The notes: generated by a model from the letters alone, not told the origin. 64,000 nt of DNA from Rathayibacter sp. VKM Ac-2760 (GCF_009834185.1 NZ_CP047173.1:868001-932000); one strand, 5' to 3'; shown: positions 49,232 to 57,606, numbered from the stretch's first letter. Numbers and translations are program-made.

Positions 49232-49708
49232 ATGCGCGAGAGCGACCTCCCGCTCCCTCCCGAGGCGGACGCGTGGATGCGGCTCGCGCTCGACGAGGCG
49301 CGGCGGGCCGCCGAGTGGGGCGACGTCCCGGTGGGAGCGATCGTCGTCGACCGGGACGGCGCGGTGATCGGGCGCGGGCGCAACGAGCGCGAGCTGCACA
49401 CCGACCCGACCGCGCACGCCGAGGTCGTCGCGCTGCGTGAGGCGGCCGCCGCGCGCGGGGACTGGCAGCTCGCGGGCTGCACCCTCGTCGTCACCCTCGA
49501 GCCGTGCGCGATGTGCGCCGGGGCGATCCTCGCCTCCCGGCTCGAGCGCGTGGTCTTCGGGGCGTGGGACGAGAAGGCGGGCGCGGCCGGCTCCGTGCAC
49601 GACCTGCTCCGCGACCGCCGCCTGCACCACGTGGTGCAGGTCTACCCGGGGCTGCGCGCCGACGAGGGCGCGCGGCTGCTGCTCGACTTCTTCGCCGCGA
49701 AGCGCTGA
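49232..49708 (+). CDS. tadA: tRNA-specific adenosine deaminase
   Basis: Zinc deaminase of 158 residues that converts adenosine-34 of tRNA-Arg(ACG) to inosine. The zinc and catalytic motifs are HAE (His62, Glu64 in DPTAHAEVVALREAA) and PCAMC (Cys92, Cys95 in TLEPCAMCAGAIL). VVFGAWDEKAGAAGSVHDLL and the C-terminal VYPGLRADEGARLLLDFFAA match TadA rather than free cytosine or guanine deaminases. It is divergent from upp and convergent with the amidotransferase gene, so it is a monocistronic unit. Assignment is secure at family level, and tadA is normally essential. Confidence 0.94.
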   Translation: MRESDLPLPPEADAWMRLALDEARRAAEWGDVPVGAIVVDRDGAVIGRGRNERELHTDPTAHAEVVALREAAAARGDWQLAGCTLVVTLEPCAMCAGAILASRLERVVFGAWDEKAGAAGSVHDLLRDRRLHHVVQVYPGLRADEGARLLLDFFAAKR

Positions 49709-49725
49709 GCGCCGGAGATCGCCGC

Positions 49726-50418
49726 TCAGCCCTGAGCGCCGACCCACTCCGCGAGTGCGGCCTCGGTGGCCGCCCGCATCCGCTCGAAGCGGCCCTCGCG
49801 CACGTCCTCGTCGAGCTGCGCGAAGCCGTAGCCCGCGCCCGCGGCGTAGTCGGCGTCGCCCTCGAGCCAGCGCGCCGCCAGATCGGCGGTGAGCTCGGGG
49901 TGGAACTGCACGCCGAGCAGCCAGCCGTCGATCGCGAAGGCCTCGACGGCGTACGCGGGGGAGGAGGCGAGCAGGGTGGTGCCCGCGGGCAGGTCGAAGG
50001 TGTCGCTGTGCCACTGCATCACGGGGACGTCCGCGAGGTGGCGCAGCGGCGAGCGCAGCCCCTCCTCGGTCGCCACGATGCCGCGGAAGCCGACCTCGCG
50101 GGTCGGGCCGGGCCGCACCTCCTCGCCGAGGGCGGCGGCGATCAGCTGGGCGCCGAAGCAGACCCCGAGGGTGGGCCGGCGGTGGTGCAGCCGGTCCTGC
50201 AGCAGGGCGATCTCCGGCGAGATGAAGGGGTGCCGCGCGGTCTCGTAGACGCCGGCGCTCGAGCCGAGGGTGACGACGAGATCCGGCGCGAGGATGTCGA
50301 CGGAGTCGAGGTCGGTGCCCGCGACCGCCTCGATCGCGAAGCCCTGCTCGTGCAGGATCGGCTCGAGGGCGCCGAGGCCGGCACCGCGCTCGTTGACGAC
50401 GGCGAGGACGCGGCGCAT
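49726..50418 (-). CDS. Class I glutamine amidotransferase-like protein
   Basis: GMP-synthase-type glutaminase domain protein of 230 residues, standing alone without a synthetase domain. The nucleophile is Cys87 in PTLGVCFGAQLIAAAL. The partner His and Glu are in LLGVQFHPELTADLAARWLE. Proteins of this type transfer ammonia from glutamine to unknown acceptors or act as gamma-glutamyl hydrolases. The ATG at 50418 overlaps the stop of the CDF transporter gene (ATGA), so the two are translationally coupled. A functional link to metal transport is not obvious. Family assignment is firm; the substrate is not known. Confidence 0.9.
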   Translation of the reverse strand: MRRVLAVVNERGAGLGALEPILHEQGFAIEAVAGTDLDSVDILAPDLVVTLGSSAGVYETARHPFISPEIALLQDRLHHRRPTLGVCFGAQLIAAALGEEVRPGPTREVGFRGIVATEEGLRSPLRHLADVPVMQWHSDTFDLPAGTTLLASSPAYAVEAFAIDGWLLGVQFHPELTADLAARWLEGDADYAAGAGYGFAQLDEDVREGRFERMRAATEAALAEWVGAQG

Positions 50419-51380
50419 CAGCCGGCGCTCCCGGGCGCGGCGGCGGTCGAGGCCGGGCCGTCGGAGGCGGCCCCGCGGTCGATGTCCGGTTCGAGGTAGA
50501 TGACGCGAGCGGCCGGCACGGCGTCGCGGATCCGCTTCTCGGTCGCGTCGATGCCCGCGGCCAGCTCGCCGACCGTCTCCGCCGCCGGGAACGCGAGCTT
50601 CGCGGCGACGAGGATCTCGTCGGGGCCGAGGTAGAGGGTCTTCATGTGGATGATCCGCTCGACGTCCTCGCCCGCCTCGATCGCCGTGCGGATCGCCGCC
50701 GCGTCGGCCGGGGTCGCTCCCTCGCCCACCAGGAGGCTCTTGGTCTCGATGCCGAGCACGATCGCGACGACGACCAGCAGCACGCCGATCATGATCGTGC
50801 CGATCGCGTCGAAGACCGTGTTCCCGGTGATCACCGAGAGACCGACGCCGAGCAGCGCGAAGACGAGTCCGGTGAGCGCGGCGACGTCCTCGAGCAGGAC
50901 GACCGGCAGCTCCGGTGCCTTCGCCCGGCGGATGAACTGCAGCCAGGACTGCTCCCCGCGGACCTTGTTCGACTCCTTGACCCCGGTGCGCAGCGAGTAG
51001 CCCTCGAGGCAGATCGAGACGAGCAGGACCAGGATCGGCAGCCAGGCGTTCTCGAGCTCGTGCGGCTCGGCGATCTTCTCGACGCCCTCGTAGATCGAGA
51101 AGACGCCGCCGACCGAGAACAGGATGATCGAGACGACGAAGGCGTAGACGTAGCGCTCGCGGCCGTAGCCGAACGGGTGCTCCTCGTCGGCGGCCTTGCG
51201 CGACTTGCGACCGCCGAGGAGCAGCAGCAGCTGGTTGCCGGAGTCGGCCAGGGAGTGCACGCCCTCGGCCAGCATCGAGGCCGAGCCCGAGAAGAACCAG
51301 GCGACGAGCTTGGTCAGGGCGATGCCGAGGTTCGCGGCCAGCGCCGCGATGATGGCGGAACCGCCTCCGGATGCGCTCAC
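50418..51380 (-). CDS. Cation diffusion facilitator (CDF) transporter
   Basis: Membrane metal-proton antiporter of 320 residues with six predicted helices. Helix 2 carries the metal site in EGVHSLADSGNQLLLLLGG. The loop EEHPFGYGRERYVYAFVVSI follows, and helix 5 carries the second site in LLEDVAALTGLVFALLGVGL. The C-terminal cytoplasmic domain (from about 225) contains ERIIHMKTLYLGPDEILVAA. Variation in the helix-5 motif (LEDVAALTG) places it with the FieF/MMT1-like branch, so iron, zinc or manganese efflux is plausible. The amidotransferase gene overlaps its stop. On the opposite side proC diverges, with similar TAGGAT boxes facing both ways in the 138-base gap. Confidence 0.93.
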   Translation of the reverse strand: MSASGGGSAIIAALAANLGIALTKLVAWFFSGSASMLAEGVHSLADSGNQLLLLLGGRKSRKAADEEHPFGYGRERYVYAFVVSIILFSVGGVFSIYEGVEKIAEPHELENAWLPILVLLVSICLEGYSLRTGVKESNKVRGEQSWLQFIRRAKAPELPVVLLEDVAALTGLVFALLGVGLSVITGNTVFDAIGTIMIGVLLVVVAIVLGIETKSLLVGEGATPADAAAIRTAIEAGEDVERIIHMKTLYLGPDEILVAAKLAFPAAETVGELAAGIDATEKRIRDAVPAARVIYLEPDIDRGAASDGPASTAAAPGSAG

Positions 51381-51506
51381 GGGGTCTCCTCGGGATGGCT
51401 GGTGGGGCGACTGGTGCTCGGGGGTGGTCGGCCCATCCTAGGAGGCGGGCGGCGGACGGCAGGCTCCCGGGCCGAGTGCACCGCGCATCCGCTCGCGGTC
51501 GCTTCC

Positions 51507-51512
51507 TAGGAT
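51507..51512 (+). promoter_or_regulatory. Leaderless -10 box of proC
   Basis: TAGGAT exactly six bases before the proC ATG, with no ribosome site between. This predicts a leaderless mRNA. A second TAGGAT on the minus strand at about 51435-51440 could serve the divergent CDF gene. Confidence 0.6.
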
Positions 51513-51518
51513 GGACGG

Positions 51519-52364
51519 ATGACCGACGCACCCGTGCAGCTCCCGTCCATCGCCGTCCTCGGGCTCGGCTCGATGGGCGGCGCGATCCTCAGCGGGCTGC
51601 TCGCCCCGGGCGTCGAGGTGCAGGGCGGCGTCCGGGTGACCAACCGCGACGCGGAGAAGGCGGCGCGCTGGAGTGACCACCCGGTGGTCACCGCGTTCGC
51701 GACCGCCGACGACCCGGAGGCGAACCGCCGTGCGGTCGCGGACGCGGCCGTGGTGCTCGTGGCCGTGAAGCCGCACATGGTGCCGGCGCTGCTCGACGAG
51801 GTCGCCGACGCGCTGGCCCCCGGGACGGTCGTGGTCAGCGTCGCGGCGGGTGTGACCGTCGCGACCTTCGAGAAGCACCTGCCCGAGTCCGTCGCCGTGC
51901 TCCGCTCGATGCCGAACACGCCGGCCGTCGTGGGGCGGGCCGTCACCGGCCTCAGCGCCGGCACCCGCTCCAGCGCGGAGGACCTGGCACTCGTCCGCCG
52001 CCTGTTCGAGACCGTCGGCGAGGTGGTGGAGGTGCCGGAGTCGCAGCTCGACGCGCTCTCGACCATCTCCGGCTCCGGGCCGGCCTACGTCTTCCTGCTG
52101 GTCGAGGAGCTCACCGCCGCGGCGCTCGCCAAGGGCTTCACGCCCGAGCAGGCCGCGACGATGGTGACGGGCACCTTCCGCGGAGCCGCCGAGCTGCTCG
52201 CGCACTCCGGCGAGGAGCCGGCCGAGCTGCGCCGCCGCGTCACGAGCCCCGGCGGCACGACGGAGCGCGCGATCGCCGTCCTCCAGGAGGCGGACCTCGC
52301 CGCGCTCTTCACCCGCGCGACGGACGCGGCCCTGGCCCGCGCCCGCGAGCTCGCCGCCTCCTGA
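51519..52364 (+). CDS. proC: Pyrroline-5-carboxylate reductase
   Basis: NAD(P)H-dependent reductase of 281 residues, last step of proline synthesis. The Rossmann motif is LGLGSMGGAILSGLL at about residues 11-25. VLRSMPNTPAVVGRAVTGLS is the family signature in the N-terminal domain. The dimerisation and substrate region contains LDALSTISGSGPAYVFLLVE, AATMVTGTFRGAAELLAHSG and the terminal RRRVTSPGGTTERAIAVLQE. The first 10 residues (MTDAPVQLPS) precede the first strand. Translation looks leaderless (TAGGAT six bases upstream). A large hairpin just after the stop separates it from the convergent trkA gene. Assignment is secure. Confidence 0.96.
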   Translation: MTDAPVQLPSIAVLGLGSMGGAILSGLLAPGVEVQGGVRVTNRDAEKAARWSDHPVVTAFATADDPEANRRAVADAAVVLVAVKPHMVPALLDEVADALAPGTVVVSVAAGVTVATFEKHLPESVAVLRSMPNTPAVVGRAVTGLSAGTRSSAEDLALVRRLFETVGEVVEVPESQLDALSTISGSGPAYVFLLVEELTAAALAKGFTPEQAATMVTGTFRGAAELLAHSGEEPAELRRRVTSPGGTTERAIAVLQEADLAALFTRATDAALARARELAAS

Positions 52365-52380
52365 CGCCCTGCCCCCTCCC

Positions 52381-52439
52381 GCGAGATGCCACTTATGAGC
52401 CCGACACGCCGTGTCGTGGGCTCATAAGTGGCATCTCGC
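52381..52439. terminator. Large bidirectional hairpin between proC and trkA
   Basis: The 22 bases at 52381-52402 (starting GCGAGATGCCACTTATG) are the exact reverse complement of 52418-52439. A smaller inner dyad (GACAC-GCC-GTGTC) extends the stem. It fills the gap between two convergent genes (16 bases after proC, 9 bases before the trkA stop), so it probably ends transcription from both sides. Confidence 0.75.
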
Positions 52440-52447
52440 GGAGGGGG

Positions 52448-53119
52448 TCAGGAGCCCAGGGCCGCGAAGCGCTCGATGTCCGTGGGGGTGCCGCTGACGA
52501 CGATGAGGTCGTGGTTGGAGACGACGGTCTGCTCGGTCGCGTAGGTGAACGGCTTGCCGGGGCTCTTCACGCCGACGACCGTCACGCGGTGCTTGCGGCG
52601 CACGCCGGACTCGGTGAGGGTGAGGCCGCGGATCGGCTTGGGCGGGTACATCTTGGCCAGCACGAAGTCGTCGTCGAACTCGATGAAGTCGAGCATCCGG
52701 CCCGAGACGAGGTGAGCGACGCGCTCGCCCGCCTCCGCCTCCGGGTAGATCACGTGGTTCGCGCCGATCCGCTCGAGGATCTTGCCGTGCGAGCGCGAGA
52801 TCGCCTTGGCCCAGATCTGCGGGATCTTGAGGTCGACGAGGTTCGCGGTGATCAGCACCGACGCCTCGATCGAGGAGCCGACGGCGACGACGGCGACCTG
52901 GAAGTCCTGCGCGCCGATCTGGGCGAGGGCGTCGAGCGAGCGGGCGTCGGCCTGGACCGCGTGCGTGACGCGCTCCGACCACTTCTGCACGAGCCCGGCG
53001 TCGGCGTCGACGGCGAGCACCTCGCGGTCGAGCCGGTCCAGCTGGCCGGCCGTGGCGGCTCCGAAGCGCCCCAGGCCGATCACCAGCACCGGGGCGTCGT
53101 ACCTGATGCGGTCAACCAA
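52448..53119 (-). CDS. trkA: TrkA-type potassium channel regulatory subunit (RCK)
   Basis: Cytoplasmic NAD-binding regulator of 223 residues for a Trk/Ktr potassium uptake system. RCK_N starts with PVLVIGLGRFGAATAGQLDR (glycine motif) and continues through VLAVDADAGLVQKWSERVTH and QVAVVAVGSSIEASVLITAN. RCK_C (from about 140) contains VLAKMYPPKPIRGLTLTESG and FTYATEQTVVSNHDLIVVSG. The single RCK_N-RCK_C pair is KtrA-like. Its start overlaps the end of trkH by eight bases, so channel and gate are coupled. The ligand (ATP, NAD(H) or c-di-AMP) is not readable. Assignment is firm. Confidence 0.94.
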   Translation of the reverse strand: MVDRIRYDAPVLVIGLGRFGAATAGQLDRLDREVLAVDADAGLVQKWSERVTHAVQADARSLDALAQIGAQDFQVAVVAVGSSIEASVLITANLVDLKIPQIWAKAISRSHGKILERIGANHVIYPEAEAGERVAHLVSGRMLDFIEFDDDFVLAKMYPPKPIRGLTLTESGVRRKHRVTVVGVKSPGKPFTYATEQTVVSNHDLIVVSGTPTDIERFAALGS

Positions 53120-54566
53120 CGATGGGCCTCTCTTCCGGTCGTCTGAACAACTGCCTGCGCTGGCTCGCGGCGAGCGCGGCAGCGAGAGTCACGGTACCAA
53201 CGCGGCCCATGAACATCGTCAGCGCGAGGACGTAGACGCCGGAGGTCGGCAGCTCGGCGGTGAGCCCCGTGGACAGCCCGGAGGTCGCGAAGGCCGAGAT
53301 CACGTCGAACAGCACGTGGTCGAGCGGCGCCTTCGTGATGTGCAGGATGAGCACCGACGAGACGGCGACGGTCGTCGCTCCCCAGAGCACGACCGAGACC
53401 GCGAGGCGCAGCACGTCGTTCGGGATGCGGCGGCCGAACGCCTCCATGTCGTTGTTGCCGCGCGCCTCGGCGAAGGCGGCGAGGAAGAGGATGGCGAGCG
53501 TCGTCACCTTGATGCCACCGGCGGTCGAGGCGGAGCCGCCGCCGATGAACATCAGCATGTCGGTGACGAGCAGGCTGGAGCCGTTGAGATCCGGGATCGA
53601 GATGGTGGAGAAGCCGCCGGAGCGCGTCATCGTCGACAGGAAGAACGACTGGAAGACGGTGTCGCCCGCGTCGAGGGTGCCGAAGGTGGTCGGGTTGTCG
53701 AACTCGAGCACGATGTAGAGCGCCGCGCCGGCGACCAGGAGGATCAGCGAGGTGACCAGCGTCAGCTTGACGTGCACCGACCACTTGCGCGGGCGCCGCC
53801 AGCCGCGCGAGAACGCGTAGATGACCGGGAAGCCGATCGAGCCGAGGAAGACGCCGATCATCAGGATGCCGAGGAACCAGTAGTCGTCCTCGAACGGGGT
53901 GAGACCGGCCGCGTTCGGCGCGAACCCGGTGTTGGTGAAGGCCATCGCGGAGTAGTAGAAGGAGTGCCAGACCGCCTCGCCGACCGGGATGCCGTCGATC
54001 AGCATCCGCGGGAAGAGCAGGAGCGCGACGACGATCTCGATCGCGGCGGCGCTGATGGCGACGGTCGCGAGCAGGCCGCCGATCTCGCCGAGCCGCACGG
54101 CCTGCCCCTCGGCGACCGGGCCGGAGTGGATCCGCAGCGGATTGGAGTCGCTCGCGGCCATCAGCTTCGCCCGCAGGCCGAGCCGGCGAGAGATCGCCAG
54201 GCCCATGATCGACGCGAGCGTCAGCACGCCGAGGGCGCCGATGTTCACGCCGACGAAGATGATCGAGTGCCCGAACGCCGACCAGTGCGTCGCCATGTCG
54301 ACGGTCGCGAGCCCGGTGACGCAGATCACCGACATCGCGGTGAAGAACGCGTCGTGCAACGGGGTGACGGTGCCGGTCGTCGTCGCGACGGGCAGGGAGA
54401 AGAGGAGCGTGAAGACGAGGATCAGCGCCGAGAAGATCATGATCGCGAAGCGCGACGGGGAGCGGCCGGCGAAGTCGTCCACGAGGTCGCGGGCCCGGGC
54501 GAAGCTCGACCACGGCGAGGCCGGCGAGACGCCCACGGGGCTGCGGAACTGCTGCCGAACCACCAC
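53112..54566 (-). CDS. trkH: TrkH/KtrB-type potassium uptake transmembrane subunit
   Basis: Ion-conducting subunit of 484 residues with four M1-P-M2 repeats. Filter-loop glycines are seen in FTAMSVICVTGLATVDMATH, SAMAFTNTGFAPNAAGLTPF, STMTRSGGFSTISIPDLNG and SAFATSGLSTGLTAELPTSG. GGGSASTAGGIKVTTLAILF is the conserved M2C loop, and MFMGRVGTVTLAAAL closes the last repeat. GGAGG seven bases ahead favours the GTG at 54566; a longer upstream frame is Arg/Pro-rich. The trkA gene follows with an eight-base overlap. The protein imports K+ driven by Na+ or the membrane potential under control of TrkA. Assignment is firm. Confidence 0.95.
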   Translation of the reverse strand: MVVRQQFRSPVGVSPASPWSSFARARDLVDDFAGRSPSRFAIMIFSALILVFTLLFSLPVATTTGTVTPLHDAFFTAMSVICVTGLATVDMATHWSAFGHSIIFVGVNIGALGVLTLASIMGLAISRRLGLRAKLMAASDSNPLRIHSGPVAEGQAVRLGEIGGLLATVAISAAAIEIVVALLLFPRMLIDGIPVGEAVWHSFYYSAMAFTNTGFAPNAAGLTPFEDDYWFLGILMIGVFLGSIGFPVIYAFSRGWRRPRKWSVHVKLTLVTSLILLVAGAALYIVLEFDNPTTFGTLDAGDTVFQSFFLSTMTRSGGFSTISIPDLNGSSLLVTDMLMFIGGGSASTAGGIKVTTLAILFLAAFAEARGNNDMEAFGRRIPNDVLRLAVSVVLWGATTVAVSSVLILHITKAPLDHVLFDVISAFATSGLSTGLTAELPTSGVYVLALTMFMGRVGTVTLAAALAASQRRQLFRRPEERPIVG

Positions 54567-54702
54567 GGCGGATCCTCCACTCGATCGCGGCCATGCTACC
54601 CGCTCGCCGCGGACCGGCCGGGCGCACGGACACCATGCGCCGCGCGGCATACGCACGGCCGACGCCCTGCCCGCGCGGGAGGCCGCTGACTACCCTGGAG
54701 GC

Positions 54703-55161
54703 ATGGCTGACATCTTCGCGGTGATCGCGGACGGCACCCGACGCGACATCCTCTCCCTCCTGCTGGAGCAGCGGGTCGAGGGGGCGGCGGGTGGTGCCGG
54801 GATGAGCGTGTCGCGGATCGTCGCGAAGCTCGAGCTCAGCCAGCCGACGGTGTCCAAGCACCTCAAGGTGCTGCGCGAGGCGGGGCTGGTCACAGTGCGG
54901 GAGAGCGGGCAGCACCGCTACTACGCGCTGCGCTACGCGCCGCTGGTCGCCGTCGAGGACTGGCTGCTGCCGTTCGGCGCGGCCGACGAGGCGGAGAGCG
55001 GCGCCGCACTGCTCGACGCGGCGGCGGCGGCACGGGCGGAGTCGCTCGGCCGCGCGCTCGCGGAGCGCACGCACCAGGTCAGCGCCGTGGTGCAGGACAT
55101 CCAGCGCGGGGTGAGCGAGGGGGCGACGAAGGTCGCGGAGGCGCTGCGCATCCGGAAGTGA
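54703..55161 (+). CDS. ArsR-type winged-helix transcriptional regulator
   Basis: Helix-turn-helix protein of 152 residues. MADIFAVIADGTRRDILSLL opens the ArsR-like fold. MSVSRIVAKLELSQPTVSKH followed by LKVLREAGLVTVRESGQHRY is the DNA-binding helix-turn-helix plus wing. The C-terminal 70 residues are helical and Ala-rich without cysteine metal sites, so it is not an arsenic or metal sensor of the classic kind. TACCCT lies six bases before the ATG and GGAGG overlaps the spacer, so it can be translated with or without a leader. Its target is unknown; the bS22 gene downstream has its own likely promoter. Longer frames upstream overlap trkH antisense and are not used. Confidence 0.88.
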   Translation: MADIFAVIADGTRRDILSLLLEQRVEGAAGGAGMSVSRIVAKLELSQPTVSKHLKVLREAGLVTVRESGQHRYYALRYAPLVAVEDWLLPFGAADEAESGAALLDAAAAARAESLGRALAERTHQVSAVVQDIQRGVSEGATKVAEALRIRK

Positions 55162-55304
55162 CGCGGGCCCGGCGCGAGGTCTCCAGTGTGGCGTCTCCGG
55201 CGCGGATTCTCGCGGGGGGCCGGGTCGTGTAAGCTCGCGGGAGCCAGTTTTTCGTAAGCGGCCGTCCGTCGGGCGGTCGGCCCCCTGAACGTTGTGAGGT
55301 CTTC

Positions 55305-55403
55305 GTGGGTTCTGTCATCAAGAAGCGTCGCAAGCGTATGGCGAAGAAGAAGCACCGCAAGCTGCTTCGCAAGACTCGTCACCAGCGTCGCAACAAGAAG
55401 TAG
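55305..55403 (+). CDS. 30S ribosomal protein bS22 (AURKAIP1/COX24-domain protein)
   Basis: A 32-residue, extremely basic protein of the actinobacterial small ribosomal subunit. It begins MGSVIKKRRKRMAKKK and ends HRKLLRKTRHQRRNKK, almost identical to the mycobacterial bS22 sequence. It sits near the decoding region of the 30S subunit in known structures. The GTG at 55305 is preceded by GTGAGGT, a modest ribosome site, and TAAGCT at 55230-55235 could be a -10 box with a leader of about 65 bases. Its small size makes it easy to miss in automatic calls. High conservation makes the identity certain. Confidence 0.95.
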   Translation: MGSVIKKRRKRMAKKKHRKLLRKTRHQRRNKK

Positions 55404-55514
55404 GCTCGCGCCTCTTCCCCTTCGAGCGTCCGCCCCTCTGGGGTCGGGCGCTCGTCTGCGTTCCGGGGCTGCTCGCCCGCGGTGCCGGCCGGATCGGCGG
55501 GCGGAGGGCGCCTT

Positions 55515-55520
55515 TACACT
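55515..55520 (+). promoter_or_regulatory. Leaderless -10 box of the glutaredoxin-like gene
   Basis: TACACT exactly six bases before the ATG at 55527 and no Shine-Dalgarno, the same layout as at upp, proC and the ArsR-type gene. Confidence 0.55.
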
Positions 55521-55526
55521 GGGCGG

Positions 55527-55844
55527 ATGAGCACTGAGCGGGTGGGCACTGAGCCGGTGGGCACTGGGCGGTCGGGCGCGGACGTGAGGCTGACCCTGGT
55601 GGGGAAGCCGGGCTGCCACCTCTGCGACGAGGCGCGGATCGTCGTCGAGCAGGTGCTCGCGGAGCTCGAGGGTGAGTCCGCGGCACCGGTCGTCTCGCTC
55701 GAGGAGGTGTCGATCCTCGAGGACGCCGAGCTGCACGAGCGCTTCGTCGAGGAGATCCCGGTCGTCCTGATCGACGGCCGCGTGCACACCTACTGGCGGG
55801 TCGACCCGGCTCGACTGCGCCGGGCCCTGGTCGAGCGCGCCTGA
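55527..55844 (+). CDS. Glutaredoxin-family protein
   Basis: Small thioredoxin-fold protein of 105 residues. After a 20-residue low-complexity start, the first strand LTLVGKPGCHLCDEARIVVE carries the CxxC redox pair (CHLC). The cis-proline strand EIPVVLIDGRVHTYW follows, and a C-terminal helix (DPARLRRALVERA) closes the fold. It belongs to the DUF836/glutaredoxin-2-like group that is usual in actinobacteria, reducing disulfides in the cytoplasm. The ATG at 55527 has TACACT exactly six bases ahead and no ribosome site, so a leaderless start is likely; an earlier in-frame start at 55482 lies before that -10 box. It is a single-gene unit. Confidence 0.9.
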   Translation: MSTERVGTEPVGTGRSGADVRLTLVGKPGCHLCDEARIVVEQVLAELEGESAAPVVSLEEVSILEDAELHERFVEEIPVVLIDGRVHTYWRVDPARLRRALVERA

Positions 55845-56012
55845 TCCCTCGCGCGGCGGGCAGTGTCCGCCGTGATGCGAATGTTGTAGAACGGCCCTCG
55901 GATGGGGGACCGGAGCGCCCGCGGGTGCGCGCGGATGGCGCATAGTCTCTTCACGGGGAGGCTCGCTCCCCGTTTTCGGGGTGCGTCCGGCGTCTCGCGG
56001 GGAGGAACTTCC

Positions 56013-57533
56013 ATGGCTCGACAGCGTCGCCGCAGCGCGGCCTCCGCACTCGCTCTCGCGGTGCTGATCGCCGGACTGGCCCTGCCCGCGTCCGCCCAGG
56101 CCGAGAACCTGCCCGGCCCGGAGAGCTCGAGTGCGTCGCCGGCACCGGCCGACCCCGTCGACACCGTGCCGGTCGTGACAGGCCCCGTGGAGCCTCCGAC
56201 CTCTGAGGTCCCGACACCCGATCCTGAGCCGAGCACCGACACAGGCACCGGCGAACCGACGACCACTCCTGTCGAGCCGGAAGTCGAGCCGTCGGCTCCG
56301 TCGCTTCCCGGGATTCCCAGCCCGCAGCCGACGGTCGCGCCCGCCCCTGACGAGGGCTCGACCCCTGCGCCCGTCATACCGCCGAGCTCCGGAGGTAACC
56401 CCGCTCCCGCTCCTGCTCCTGCTCCCTCGAGTAACGGCAACGGCAACGGCAACGGCAACGGGACCGGCAACGGTGGCGGTGCCTCGACCGGCGGCTCCAA
56501 CTCGGGCTCGACCGGCGGCGGCAGCGGCAGCGCGGGTGGCAGCACCACCACCGAGGCCGGCAGCACCGCGCCGCGCGCCTCCGCGCCCGGCCGCACCCTG
56601 CTCTCGACCTCGGCGGCCGACCCGGCCGCGGCGCCCGTCCCCGGTACCGAGACCGCGGGCGGTCCCGCCGTCTCCGTCTTCCTCACCCGCGACGCCGGCG
56701 TCGACCCCGGCGCGCTGACCGTCGACCTCGCCCGCTTCTACGGTGTGGGCGTCGCCTACGCCGGCTTCCAGCGCGAGGAGAACGCGACCGCGTCCCTCCG
56801 CGCGCCGTCCGGCATGGAGACCGCGCTCACGGTCGAGAACCGCCAGGACGGCGACACGACCAGCACCGGCTCCGCCACGGTGCCCACCGCGTCGCTGATG
56901 TCGATCGGCACCTACACGGTCACCATCACCGGCGACCGCGGCTCGACGGCGAGCACCACCTTCGCCCTCGTCGCCTCCTCCGGCCCCGGCATCCTCGTCG
57001 AGCCGCGCGAGTCGACGAGCTCGGAGGCCGCGTCGCCGCGCGGCGCGGTCTGGGGCTTCGGCCCGGTCGAGAGCGTCACCGTCGGCGCCTTCACGACGAC
57101 CGGCGTCCGCGCCGATCTCGCCGCCGGCGACCTCTCGGTGCGCGTCGATGCGCTCGGCTGGTCCGACCTGACCCTGGGCGACGCGATCGTGAAGGAGCCC
57201 ACGGCCGAGGTCTACTGCCTCGTCGCGGTCGGCTCGATCAGCAAGCGCACCGCCGCCGTCACTGTCGCGTACCCCGAGGAGGGCTCCAGCGTCACGGCCC
57301 CCGACGCCTCCCAGGTCTGCGGCATCGCCATCACGGCGGCGAAGGCCGGCACGGTGCCGCCCGCGGCCGCCAGCACCGGCGGGCTCTCGGCCGGTGTCGG
57401 TCTGACGATCGGTGCGGGCGTGCTCGTCGCGCTGCTGATCGCCGGCCTGGTGACGGCCGTGGTGCTGCGCCGCCGCCGCGAGAACGACGACCTGCTCATC
57501 GGCGGGCCGCTCCCGCACCCGACCGAGCAGTGA
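56013..57533 (+). CDS. Cell-surface protein with signal peptide, repeat linker and C-terminal membrane anchor
   Basis: Predicted exported protein of 506 residues; function not recognised. The signal peptide is MARQRRRSAASALALAVLIA ending about residue 30 (ASAQA). Residues 35-150 are Pro/Thr/Glu-rich, then an Asn-Gly hexamer-encoded run (NGNGNGNG) and Gly/Ser-rich linker, together typical of wall-spanning stalks. An extracellular domain of about 290 residues (GPAVSVFLTRDAGVDPGALT, YAGFQREENATASLRAPSG) looks like beta-sandwich modules. A helix at about 457-485 (GVGLTIGAGVLVALLIAGLV) followed by RRRREN anchors it in the membrane. GGAGG lies eight bases before the ATG at 56013. A role in adhesion or cell-wall interaction is plausible but unproven. 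Confidence 0.85.
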   Translation: MARQRRRSAASALALAVLIAGLALPASAQAENLPGPESSSASPAPADPVDTVPVVTGPVEPPTSEVPTPDPEPSTDTGTGEPTTTPVEPEVEPSAPSLPGIPSPQPTVAPAPDEGSTPAPVIPPSSGGNPAPAPAPAPSSNGNGNGNGNGTGNGGGASTGGSNSGSTGGGSGSAGGSTTTEAGSTAPRASAPGRTLLSTSAADPAAAPVPGTETAGGPAVSVFLTRDAGVDPGALTVDLARFYGVGVAYAGFQREENATASLRAPSGMETALTVENRQDGDTTSTGSATVPTASLMSIGTYTVTITGDRGSTASTTFALVASSGPGILVEPRESTSSEAASPRGAVWGFGPVESVTVGAFTTTGVRADLAAGDLSVRVDALGWSDLTLGDAIVKEPTAEVYCLVAVGSISKRTAAVTVAYPEEGSSVTAPDASQVCGIAITAAKAGTVPPAAASTGGLSAGVGLTIGAGVLVALLIAGLVTAVVLRRRRENDDLLIGGPLPHPTEQ

Positions 57534-57606
57534 GCCGCACGGCGGACCGCCTCCGCTCGGCTCCCGCTCGGGACGGACGGGGTCCGTCAGCGCGCCAGGG
57601 GGAGTC

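Noticed and set aside
52782..54689. Plus-strand frame of 635 codons
   Set aside because: Antisense to trkA and trkH, rich in Asp/Arg/His, no recognisable domain.
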